Of a DNA stretch of 62,000 nt, positions 42,900 to 53,925 are shown in pieces; position 1 is the stretch's first letter, and each line of letters starts with the position of its first letter. The translations under genes and the position numbers were made by a program. The stretch lies in NCBI GenBank assembly GCA_037447655.1, contig JBBHKE010000440.1, positions 1 to 62,000 of the forward strand, written 5' to 3'. This DNA is from Zygnema cylindricum (taxonomy: Eukaryota > Streptophyta > Zygnematophyceae > Zygnematales > Zygnemataceae). The notes beneath the pieces were generated by a model. The model made no database searches. It had not been told where the DNA came from and worked only from the letters and a program-made list of their open reading frames with translations.

Positions 42900-45800
42900 C
42901 AAATCTTTAATGGAACTGGCTTCATATACTGGGAAAGTATGATGATAGGAGCTCTATGCAAGAAAAGATTCTGGAGGATAGTGAGTGGACGAGTGGGACA
43001 TCCATCAAGTCTTGGAATCCCTCCACGGTTTAGAGGAAGTAAATTCACAAAGAAAACAAATCCATCGTCAACGGAGGAGACAAAGGAAGGAGAGGTGGTG
43101 GACAAAGGAACGGAGAAAGAGACGATCACACCAATAGCAACTGGTTCACCATTCGTGTCACCTATTCCGAGGAACGAGGGAATGATACTGATACCTAGAA
43201 CTTCAACAATATGGCGGCAAAGCACTTCATCCTCCGCCATCTTACTCAAGGGCTTGCATGTCCTCATGTGCAGATAGAAAGGGCATCCGATCTTTGGATG
43301 GCTCTCAAAAAGATGTACCGAAGTGGTACAATTCAGCAACAACACTTGGCTGATCAGAAAAGTTAAGGAGTATGTATACAAAGGGGGGAAGATGTTGGAT
43401 TTTTGGAATGAGCTTGCTACACTTTTCATGGAGCTAGAGAGTGCTGGAAAAGATTTAAGTGAAAAAGAAAAGGTTAACTGTTTACTGATGAAGTTACCCG
43501 ATGAGTTCAAGAACATAGTCAATCGTGTGTAGGACTTGCCGGACTCAAGGTAGATATGAAACTTTGAGGTAGGGATGATTCTTGTTTGGGAGAATATGAT
43601 TGAGATCCGAAGGGGAGGAAAGAGTGGGCAAGCCTTGGCAGCTGCGACCGATTGGAGGAACAAGGATTCTTGGAAACCGGTCTAAAACTATGGGGGGAGG
43701 GAGCTAGAAAAATCAGACCGACGAGTACGGACCAAGGGCACACAAAGGTTCATGTCATTTTTGTAAGAAATCAAGGCACTATATGGCAGAGTGCACTAAG
43801 CTAACCGAACTTCGATTAAAGGAGGGGCAGACTGGTGAAACCCCGCGAGGAAAGGAAAAGGCCCTTGTGACACAGATACATGAGGTGGAATCCGGGGACG
43901 AGGACGATGATCTCCTATTAGATGAGGAGTTGGAGGCAAAAAACGAGGTCGAAATTCCACGAAGGCAGAAATGTGATTACGGTGGATTGAAAGGTGAAGC
44001 AGGTTGGATTATAGATTCAGGTGCCTCCATGCACATGTGTAAGGATAAGCACATGTTCACTAAGATAAGAAAGATTCCCACCGTAGAGATAGAGTATGGG
44101 GATGGGAGGATAGTCACTACTACTCTTGTAGGATCGGTGGATCTGAAAGTGTTGGTAGAAGGAAAGACATCTATAGTAACATTCTCCGATGTATTGTTTA
44201 TTTCGAAGTTGAACAGAAACCTCATCTATACATCTGTATTAGATGATAAGGGTTTTTTTACAAGCACTAAGGAGTCTCTACTGCTAGTTTTGAGGAGGAT
44301 GTCTATTTCATTGCAAAGAAAGGTAGCCAAGGTGTGTTTAGGATGATTTTAAGTAATGAAACAAAAAAAACTTTGTTATGTTGGTGTTCATGATATTATG
44401 ATGTGGCATAAAAGGCTTGGGCATGTGAATCTAGATAAGTTAAGAGAGATGAAAAAAATGGGAGTGGTGGAAGGGATTCAGTTCAGTGAGAGTGGTAATA
44501 TAAGTGATTGTAGTGGATGTGCTCAAGGTAAAGCACACAGATTACCTTTTCCCAAAACAGCCACCTATAAAGGAGAAAAAATTCTAGATTTAGTACACAC
44601 TGATATTTGGGGACCGGCTAAAGTGCCCTCACCGGGGGGGAAGAGATTTATGATGACTATCACTGATGATTGGTCTCGCTATTCCAAGGTGTATTTTTTG
44701 AAAAACAAGTCAGAAGCTCACGATTGTTTTAACAATATAAAGCATGTTAGGTATTAGAACTGAGAACTCATTTAGCGACGAGACATTCTCGTAGCTAAAG
44801 TAGCGACGACCAGCGACGAAGTAGTCTCGTCGCTAGATATTTGAAGTGACGTAGAAGTTAGCGACGAAGTAGTTTCGTCGCTGAATATTTGAAGTGACAT
44901 GGAAAATGTTTGGTCATTTTAGTTCACGTAAGTTCTAGTTGTACCGTGTGGTTCAAGTCGGTTCGTGGTTGACTTGTGTAGTCGTACCGTGTAGTTCAAG
45001 TCGTTTCGCAGTTGTCGGTTGGATGTTTTCACCACGTTGACTCTTACTCATTTCTAATCGTGTACAGTGGTATTGTTACGTGACATTTGAAGGAGTATAT
45101 TGAGGCGTAGTGAGAGAGAGGTTTTTATCAATTTGGCGAGAGTTGATCCAACTTGTAGGTTATGAAAGAGTTCAAGGAGTTGAGGGAGTTTGATAGTTTT
45201 GTGATGTTTCTTGAGGAGTTAGAGGAGGGTAGTGAAGAGTATCCTCTATATCATTAAGTGGATTTAGAAGTGAGAGTGTTTTGAGGGTGTGAGGAAATTA
45301 TGTAAGAAAAGTTCTCCGTTGGATATAATGGCTTCCTTGGGGTAGTTTTTCTCTTGTGTGTGTTTTATTCATTTATGTTTTTGCTGGCATTTGCACTCAG
45401 TGTTTTAATATTTGATCCTTTCAAAACATAGAGCAAAAAAATCTATGAAACTCCAATCAAGAGAGTAAGGAGTGACAATGGTGAAGAGTATACTTCTAGC
45501 CTGTTTGGGGATTTTTTGAGGGAAGATGGAGTGCAACACCAAAAGACTGTTCTAGGAAACCCGAAACAAAATAGGGTAGCTGAAAGATTAAATAGGACAC
45601 TAAGTGGTAGTGCTAAAAGTATGTTGTCGGATAAGAAGATAGGAAAAAGGTTTTGGGAAGAAGCAATGAACTGTGCTAATCACCTCAAAAATAGAGTTTT
45701 TACTTCAGCCATAAAAGATCAAACACCTTATGAGCGATGGACGGGCCGGAAACCAGACATATCTCACTTAAAGGTATTTGGCAGTCAAGTATTCAATCTA

Positions 45801-45910
45801 GATACAGATCGGTCTAATTGGAAGCTAGAATTAAGGAAAATCGGGATACTTTTTAGGATATGATGAGGATGTTAAAGGATATAGAGTTTATGATCTAAAA
45901 AGGGAAGATA
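42900..45910 (+). pseudogene. pol: Copia gag-pol (E7), cut by the assembly gap
   Basis: The primer site and first gag codons are deleted. Gag has stops (open parts 42939-43277, 43323-43532) and a knuckle CHFCKKSRHYMAEC. Protease DSGAS is at about 44015; the zinc module is WHKRLGHVNLDKL with CSGCAQGK; integrase has LVHTDIWGPAK and, after an insert, SDNGEEY and RVAERLNRTL. It is the closest relative of E1 here. Sequence ends at the gap before RT. Confidence 0.85.
44746..45430. mobile_element. Insert B in E7 integrase
   Basis: About 685 bp between codons of the integrase core. Near-repeats AGCAT/AACAT flank it. It carries three hairpins of the type AGCGACGA...TCGTCGCT (44774-44882), shared with insert A. 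It could also be read as a GT...AG intron whose removal keeps the frame (aag cat|agc aaa). No coding sequence. Confidence 0.55.
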
Positions 45911-45920
45911 NNNNNNNNNN
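45911..45920. other. Assembly gap (10 N)
   Basis: Ten N. The copia reading stops here and unrelated sequence follows, so the adjacency is unproven. Confidence 0.98.
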
Positions 45921-47559
45921 ACAAAATCCGGTGTGCGTACGATGTGACTACCTAAGTTGCTCGAATATTGCACCTAAATTCAAAATCTTTTAGTTACAAA
46001 ATAGAAACTCACTAAACAGAAGTCAATAAGTTGACAAATTAAAAAAGCTAGTAAGTTAACCCTAGCTTCGTTCAATCTTAGGGTTTCTCATCGTTATCTC
46101 TTATTTGTTACCTGAGTTTTTTTATCTCATTTGAATAACTGAAGACAAATCACTCAAAGATAAAACATTGATTTTCTAAAACTTAAATCCACTTTATAAG
46201 CTCGTTGAATCCATCAGTGTAGCATGCGTGTGGCCTAAAACATCTAAGGGCATCTAAGGGCGTCACAGTCATGTTATTGCCTCAAACTTCCGCATGGCTT
46301 TATGCCTAGTCTCTCTAAGAAGTTAGCCACAAAGAAAAAATTTCGTGTAACCAGTTGGTAGGCTTAGGTCTCGTTCGTTAACGAAAATATTTAGATAATA
46401 CCAACTAAGAACGACATGCACCACCAAACATATCACAAACGAAACTCTCTATACGATTCCAATATCTCTTTAATCTGAAAACTAACTTGAACTTACCACA
46501 CTGAAAAGTACACCGCCGCGCGAAACTGGGCTCGAACGCGAAACAACATTTCACAAGACACTGAGACCTAGACCAAATCCCGTCGCGCATGAAACAAGGA
46601 TGAGTACAAAATTGTACCAAACCGTACCTCTAACACGTCCCTCTTTCCCTTTCCCCCGTTCACTCCCTCCCTTTCCACGCTTTTCTCTTTCTGCCTCCCT
46701 TTCACTTTCCCTTTCCCTTTCCCTCCCATCTCTCTCTCCTTCTACCTTTTTTTCATCTTCAACTATATCAAGGTATTAATTATTCAAATTAATTTTATAT
46801 TTCCAATTTTTTTATGGTCGAACAATAATATTTCCAATTTTCAAACGAAACAAGTTTGGCCATCAATTATTTGTGCCAAAGTTCTTAAAGTGTATACAAA
46901 AAATTGTTCAATTTTTTTATTATTTCGAGTTCCAACATTTTGTTGATAAAATTGCACACGTATTTATCACAACTTTAAGGATCTCCAAAAGTTGTACATA
47001 AAAATTGTAAAAATTGTTGATTGTGAACGTTACAAGTTATAATCTTACAAAAACAAAAAAGTTAAATGAGCTTCAGTCCACTTACATCCAGATTTTAAAT
47101 GCTTTTATAAACTTTTTCAAGATTTTTGGTAGGGACCGTATTGATCTCAGTTAAATTGAAATTAACACCAAATTCCCAAATTCTCTGAGAAAAACTTAAC
47201 TCTTTTGTAAGCTTTCAGATGTCAAAAATGTTTCAACATGAGAGATCACAAGAAAAGTTATAATTAACATATCTTCAAAAAAATTCTCTGGCGTGTTTTT
47301 TATCAACGAAACACGAATAATCTCTAACACGTTACATGAAACAAAATTCCAAAAAGCACAAAAACGACAAAGAAAATTAGATACGGTGTTGTACAAAAGA
47401 TACTAATGCTATACTCAACAATCTCTAATAGTTCCACAATATGTTTCATTAAAACCTTCGACAAACACTACAAAAAGGCCTCGATGATCTCAAATGGTTT
47501 CAACCTTTCTAAAGTAAAATTTCAAAAATAATGTTTGTTTTAGACTTGGTACGAAATGA
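45921..47559. other. Non-coding region downstream of the membrane gene
   Basis: AT-rich. A CT tract at 46635-46755. About 47196-47559 is a diverged match to about 60980-61389, including a short parallel frame on - (TFLVISHVETFLTSESLQ versus TFLLISHAEPYLTSESLQ). This could be 3' UTR or a further exon. Confidence 0.45.
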
Positions 47560-47742
47560 TTATGGAATCAAATCTTTTGCCCATTCGGGATTGGATCGAA
47601 CGAAAGCAGCCGCAAGTACAATAGAAAGAAAAATCAAGAAGATCTCAATGTCATAGTGATTCTCTCCAAATACAAGAGTGGCGTCCAAAATTCGCGCGAA
47701 AACCCAAAAAATCGTAAACAAGATCGATGTTTTCCGAAAACT
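47560..47742 (-). CDS. Membrane-protein gene, last exon (G)
   Basis: 60 codons plus TAA, entered in phase 0 from acceptor TGATCTCAG. It contains a hydrophobic helix (ILFTIFWVFARILDA), the motif TLVFGENH, a second helix (IFLIFLSIVLAAAF) and the tail NPEWAKDLIP. A diverged copy lies at 61390-61565 with the same TL-FGE-H and EWAKDLIP signatures, so selection has probably acted on it. Family not recognised. Confidence 0.7.
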   Translation of the reverse strand, partial: SFRKTSILFTIFWVFARILDATLVFGENHYDIEIFLIFLSIVLAAAFVRSNPEWAKDLIP

Positions 47743-48245
47743 CTGAGATCAGTACGAACAAAACATGAGTCAAAACTGGAAAAAGCTATAAAATAAAGAG
47801 CTTCACATATATTGAGAAGTATGGAACCTAAAAATCATATGAAAATGGCTTAAAAAGAAAGGATAAATGAGTGGTATGGATTCGTTTAATCAAATGAGAG
47901 CGGTACAAATTCATTTACTAATAAGTGCACGTTCATATCCACACTGAATTCCTACAATAATCTTTGTCACAAAGCCAGACACATTAGAGACAAATGGAAA
48001 TGAAAAAAGAGAGTGAGAACAAGAAAAAAAAGAGAAGCGTGATAGAACGTAAGAGAAAGAGTGATAAGTATAGCAAGGGGAAGAGGACAAACATGTCATC
48101 ATGTTATCCTCGCACAAAAATCATGCATTCTCACATTAAATTCAAAAAAACATAGATAGACAAACTACGTGACGTTGCAATGATGTGTGTGTAAAAGGAG
48201 GGAGGGAGGGGAGGGAAAGATCTTTTTATCCATCTTGCATCTCAC

Positions 48246-48345
48246 CTTGAAATCTGTCACAGTTCCGAATGCAAAAATTGTGAGAATAGAAGCGATATAC
48301 AAGACATTCGTAGTAGCATAGAAGGCGAATGTGGTATTACCATTC
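48246..48345 (-). CDS. Membrane-protein gene, exon F
   Basis: 100 bp: acceptor TTTTTTGTAG, first base completing a Trp codon from exon E, 33 codons, donor AAG|GTGAGA, phase 0. It encodes one helix (NVLYIASILTIFAFGTV) and ends VTDFK. Downstream intron starts with GGAGGGAGGG (on +). Confidence 0.7.
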
Positions 48346-48985
48346 CTACAAAAAAGACAAAATAAAGAATGGAACAAAAATGACTATTAAAAATCACAAA
48401 TCAAACCGCACTGGAAGTCCCCTAACATCCACCCTAACGAATCCGGAGGGGTTCAAAAATTTATTTTTTTGCATTTTTAGACATTAAACTTTTTTGGGCA
48501 GACATGTCCATGATTCGAACCGTAATTTATAAAAAAAAACGAAATCGAGATTACAATAGAGGTGGTCGATTTAACAGTGTGTAGAAATTGTACTTGAAGC
48601 TTCCCATCAATAGCACATTTGTTGGTGTTTTGTACAATTTTGTGTAATTTTCAAAGTTTTGAAATATTCGCGACAAGCAATATTGAAGCAATAAGACTAG
48701 AAAAAAACCTGAGTGAATTTCAGTTGATATGGATGGATACTGCGGTAAATGAGAATGTGAAAATGCAAATTGTACTATTCCCTAGCTCCATCTCCATCTC
48801 TCTCTCTCTCTCCCCTATCTCTTACCTCTCTGTATTTATACTATCCTCCTCCCTACCGCTAAAGTGTTCTCTGCTACCTCTTGTCCTTGTTTCCTCGGAC
48901 TCTCTGTTCCTCTCCCTCCCCCTAATATGGATCCCATACATAAAATCTTTCAACATGCAATGGTGAAAATATAGGTGTACTTTAC

Positions 48986-49086
48986 CAATAAGCAGAAATC
49001 GAAAGAAACGTCCCAAAAAAAATTATGGGTCCAAAGAAGTAAAGGCCCACTCGAAATGGTCCAAACATTCGATCTTCTAAACGGAA
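48986..49086 (-). CDS. Membrane-protein gene, exon E
   Basis: 101 bp between ATGTCCACAG and TATTG|GTAAAG. Phase 0 in, two bases left over. Encodes FRLEDRMFGPFRVG followed by a helix (LYFFGPIIFFGTFLSISAY). Confidence 0.7.
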
Positions 49087-49275
49087 CTGTGGACATGGAA
49101 ATGATTCCACAATCTTTAAAAACGTTAGAGAAACAAAAATACTCCATCTCACAAAACATTTTGGTACAAAATTACCAAAAAAATTGTAGTTAAAAAACCA
49201 ATTGAAACATTTATACTGAGAATAAAGATCAAGAACGGAAAATAAAGGTACAAATGGGAAAAGTAAGAAGCTTAC

Positions 49276-49449
49276 CTTCACAATTACTAGTAAAATTGTG
49301 ATAACAAATGAGGATAGACATATTTGTTTGTCAAAGTCAAAGAAATGTTCTTCCGAAAATAAAGATTGGAAAATTTTATTGAATACTAAGATAAAAAATG
49401 TTTCCCAAATCGTAAAAATGGTCGTGAAACCCAAAAGACCCGAGTCAAA
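49276..49449 (-). CDS. Membrane-protein gene, exon D
   Basis: Exactly 58 codons, phase 0 to 0, from TTTTTTCTGCTGCAG to GTGAAG|GTAAGC. Two hydrophobic segments (GFTTIFTIWETFFILVFNKI and SSFVITILLVIV) are separated by an acidic/aromatic loop (SEEHFFDFDKQ). Confidence 0.75.
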
Positions 49450-49775
49450 CTGCAGCAGAAAAAATAAAAAAACGAAAAATAGGGAGGAAGGGAAAGAGAA
49501 AAGGAGAAAAATATCAATTGGAATGATTTGTTTTTACTATGGTTACTCCAAGAACAAAACAACAATAAACAACAATTGCGAAAAAGCGTCGAAATAACAA
49601 CATATTCCGGAATCCCCACTCGCTCTCCATCTCCCTCTCCCTCTCTCATTCTCCGCCCCTTCTCTCACCTGTCCCTTCCCCTTCTCCCTTTCCCTCTACG
49701 TCTCCCACTCGTCTCTCTCTCTCTCGTCCTCGTCCTTTCTCTCTGTCTCAATCTTCCTCGCCCCCTCCATCTCAC

Positions 49776-50061
49776 CTTACAAGCCAAAGGTCCCATCGCC
49801 AAAGAAAGGTAAACAAAGCAAAGACCTCCTTGCCAATCCACAGTTATAATAGGGAGACTATCCGTTCCGTAACTGTAACATCCTACGGAAAGACCGCTTG
49901 CAGTTAAAACCGCCCATGGAGCAACATTTGGGGGTAGAGAGAGAGAAATGGCCGCCAAGAAGACACAGACGAGCCAGAAACTGAGAAGCCAGAGGGGTTC
50001 CAACTGAGAGAGGAGTTGGTATATGGAGACAGCCACACCTGCGAGCCAGTGCATAAAGGAA
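49776..50061 (-). CDS. Membrane-protein gene, exon C
   Basis: 286 bp from a strong pyrimidine tract and CTCTCCAG to TGTAAG|GTGAGA. One base completes the Gly codon left by exon B; then 95 codons, phase 0 out. Hydrophobic segments include PLWLLSFWLVCVFLAAISLS and WAVLTASGLSVGCYSYG, then a loop with DSLPIITVDWQGG and another segment LCFVYLSLAMGPLAC. This is the largest exon found. Confidence 0.75.
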
Positions 50062-51243
50062 CTGGAGAGGGAGAGGGAGAGGGAGGAGAGGGAGATATCA
50101 ATGTTGTGACGACTAATTCAGTACTATGTGACACTTGTGGACCAAATTCGAACTGATTCCGCTTATTCAATCAAAAAGTTGTGTGTCTTCAATATCATTG
50201 AATGTCCTAAGATATTTCACAATGTCTAATAATGTCCTTCAATTACAATGTTTCTTAAAGTCTAATTTTATTCAATTTTTGTCAAACCCATTTTTTGTGA
50301 CAGCGTGTCACTTAAAAACGTCATATCGCAAACTTTATGCTTATCAACGATCTAGAATTTTGACTTTAGACCCACAAGTAGTTCAACACTAGTTTTATTT
50401 TCCCAATCGTAAATGAGACCGACTTATGCCTTTATAGTATACATTCACTTTTCTGCACTTAAGCATTATGACATCAAGAAAGTTATCCAAAAAGTGATCA
50501 CTGGTTCATTTTGTACTTTAACTTAAACACTATTCCTCCTCTCTCCCTCTACCCCTGTCACCCCCTCTCTCTTCCAAACTTCCAATAATCAATTTTATTT
50601 ATGAAAAACTATAACAAGCCTAATTTTTTTATGATATGGAAGTTCTGAAACAAAAAGTTGTGTACTATAGAGGAAAGGGGGAGGGAAAGGGAAAACACAC
50701 AGCCATAACATTCAAACAATATTTACCAAAAGGAGAGATAATTCAAGAAGCTAAATCGGTCACGAAATATTCGATAGTTTTATCTAGAACCAGAAGTTTT
50801 TTTTTTTATTGAGTTCATGTTGGTCTCTACAAATTGATAAATCTAAGAAAACACAATATCTCACGTTAAATTTAAAAAAAGGACGTTCTGAAGATTTTGA
50901 GTGCGATTTGTGACAGCCACAGATTTTGCAGAAAAAAAACTTCAAGAGATCCGGGGTCTGATTTTTCTCTGTGAAAATTTCACTCCCATGGGTTTCACAA
51001 ATGAAAATTTTGACGCAAAATTAAAATACGTATCTTCGGTAAAATTAAAACATACAGTATGTTTGGCAAAACGCTTTGGCGAATATATTTTTCGGTTCGC
51101 CAAATACAAACTTCAACTATTCAGACAAACGAATATTCGAACATCGAAGGCAATGACTATGGAAAAAGGAGGAAGAAGGGAAAGGGAGAGATGTATAGAG
51201 GGAGAGAGAGGGAGAGAGAGGGAGAGAGAGGGAGAGAACTCAC

Positions 51244-51414
51244 CCTCCAACGGCATTTAAAAAGGGTATGAGGGTACACATGAGTCCGATAATTCCAATA
51301 AACCAACAAACATTTACAATAGAAAAAAATTGTAACAACCATTTGCCGGCATGAATTTTCGTTTCCCGTCGTTCGACAATCTCAATAACATCTCCGAGGT
51401 TTATGAGCGTTTCT
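51244..51414 (-). CDS. Membrane-protein gene, exon B
   Basis: 171 bp from a long T/C tract and TTTGCATTAG to GTTGGAGG|GTGAGT. It encodes a hydrophilic part (ETLINLGDVIEIVERRETK) and a long hydrophobic stretch (WLLQFFSIVNVCWFIGIIGL). The two leftover bases GG pair with T of exon C to give Gly. Exons upstream of this one were not resolved. Confidence 0.7.
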
Positions 51415-53756
51415 CTAATGCAAAAGTTTTCACATTTCCCAAAAAAAAATAGAAAAGAGAAAAGAAAGAGAAAAAATGGTGGTTTAGATAATGAATGTAG
51501 AGTGAAATATTATTTTATCCTTGTCATTTTTGAGATTTTAATAGCATATGTGCACCAATCTTACAGAATAAAATCTGAAAGTTACAAAAAAAAGTCTCAT
51601 TAACTGCTGGGTTCAAAATTTACCCTCCCACCCTTTCAAAGTAAAAAATAAAAATTTATTAGTAGTGTCAAATGGTGATAATACTCAGAAAAAGAATCAC
51701 AAAAAAAAATTCATATAGGGTACGGCTATAAGTACTGTAGGCAAATATCTATAAATACTACAAATCCACCTAGTCATTTTTAATTTTTTAAAGAATTTGT
51801 ACGTTTGTTTTTTAGTGAATAGTACAGATTTGTAAATCTAAATCTGTATATCAAATCAAATATTTTCTATTGTAGAGATTATACAACCCAGTTAATCAGA
51901 TTTTGACATCACTAATAAAGTGTCAATATTTATCCATTGAAAAATTTCCTAAAAATCTGTACGGTTCACTTAAAAACAAACATTTCAGTGAATTTGTTGC
52001 TGGTACAGAATTTGTACACAAAACTATTTTTATTACTACAAATCCATCTGGACTTTTTTGTTTTTTATTGATTTTTGCACTGATTTGTACACCTGAATTG
52101 TACACAAAAGTTTGTTTTATTCACGTACAAACTCTATTGCAAGCGTCTTTGTACAAACATTACAATTCTACTTTAAACATTTGTTTTCCAGTAAATTCGT
52201 ACATGTCTTTAAACCGAAAATGGTACTCCTCTCAATCAATATTGCAAATCGACAATGTTTTATTTTAACTTTTCTATCATATCACCCAATTAACCGGATT
52301 TTGATACACTAATTGAGTGTAAAAACCTACCCAATAAAACATCTTCGATTAGGTGTACTCATCTCGCTTGCAAAGTCTCTACATGAAAAATTTTTCAATT
52401 ACAACAACCTTTTGAGTACAAATCAAGTGTACAACTCTGTACAGAAAATCAATAAAACAAAAGTCCAGCTGGATTTGTAGTTCCGAAAATAATTTTGCCC
52501 AAATTCTATACATACTGCAAATCCACTTGAACGTTTGTTTTTTAGTGAATAGTGGAAATTCGTTCACATAAATCAATTTATCGAAAATGTTTCTACAATG
52601 AGTTTCTATCACGCAATTCACCCAAAATTTGACACACTAATTGCGTGTCAAACCCTGCACGTTACGACATTTTTGATTATTTTTACCAATATAGACGTAC
52701 AATTTAGGTATATGTTACATAACGGAAACCTAAACATACGTCCATTTAAACAAAAAATAAGCACATATTCATCCTAACGGGGCCCGCTCTTTTCTAGAGC
52801 CTTAGTCCGAAAAAAAGCCGCCGTTTTTGGAGTTTTTCGGATGTGCTCATTACTTATTTAAATCGTCTATGGGTATCCCGATGAAATCTCGATGATATCT
52901 GGAAACATACTTCCACTTAATAAAAAAAAAACAAGCACATATTTTTCCTAATTTGATCATTTCAGATATTTCCATTTCTATTTTGGGTGTGCTCATTAAC
53001 AACATCCGCGAATATCCCTTTCATTTCTTTTTTTCAGTTTGTCAAAAAGATATGACTTAGTTTTTCCTTCTTCATTAATGATTTCATCTTTTCTTTTTTA
53101 TTACTTGTTTAAATCGTCTACGGATATCCCGTTGATATCCCGATGATATCCCGATGGTGAATACAATAAGAATGATGATAATAGATATGCTTTAGTTTTT
53201 CCAACTTATTAGTTACTAATATTATCAACTTCTTTTTGTTTATTACTTGTTTAAGTCGTCTACGGGTATCCCGATGATATCCGCGGCTTCGACCAAAATC
53301 ATATTTTCTGACGAATCTGGCGCCTCGATTCTTCCAGCCGCCCGACCGACAAGAAACGCCGAAAGCCGATTTTTGGGCACCGCTTTTAACTCCTAAACCC
53401 GCAAAAATAGGACAAAAAAAAACAGAAATTGGTTGATAGGTTTAAAATGTAGTGGTCAAGAAAGGAAAGCCGGAAAGGACAGAAAGTGAAGATACTTTGC
53501 AAAATTAAACCAATTTTACTTCCTAAAACCCACGGAAATAAAAAAAAAACGGTTAAAAGGTCAAAACGGACGGGAAAAAGAAAAAACAATGGTTTGTCAA
53601 CTAGAACACTAATGCTTCCAAAAACGTAAGAAAGTAAAAGTGTAAAAACATATAAATAAATAAACGAAAACAAAACAAAAAATAAATAAAAGACGAAAAC
53701 CAAATAAAAACCAAGAAAAAACTAACCAACACACAAAAGAAGAAAAAAACATACCT

Positions 53757-53925
53757 TTTCCGAGAGAGGAATTTTTTGACGTCCTAAGAGAGTATAGAAA
53801 ATCCCATCAGCGGCTGATGGGAAAACTCTCTCTCTCCCCTCTCTCCTCTCCCTCCTCTCCGTCCTCTCTATCCTCGTAAAAGAGAGGCCATGGAAGAACC
53901 TTCGCCACCACTTCCCTCCCACCAC
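53757..53925 (-). CDS. Possible first exon of the membrane gene
   Basis: An open frame from ATG at 53925 (MVGGKWWRRFFHGLSF) through a Glu/Arg-rich low-complexity part to DGIFYTLLGRQKIPLSEK and a GTATGT donor in phase 0. Much of it lies in the purine-rich strand of the pyrimidine tract. Exon B needs two leftover bases from its predecessor, so at least one exon would be missing between them. Weak. Confidence 0.2.

Larger units (their letters stand above)
48350..53756. other. Introns and AT-rich repeats of the membrane-gene region
   Basis: Apart from the exons listed: CT tract 49612-49770, GA tracts 50064-50093 and 51170-51236. A tandem-like ~350-bp unit has copies near 51890, 52275 and 52610 (each with a CACTAAT...GTGTCAA-type box). 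About 45-bp interspersed units with TCGTCTAYGG and TATCCCGATGATATC lie at 52855, 53110 and 53250. No other exons could be supported. Confidence 0.4.

Noticed and set aside
46500-46600. Another tRNA-like sequence on - with GCGTTCGAGCCC
   Set aside because: A B-box-like string and a loose D-arm are present, but stems do not pair well enough to support a feature.
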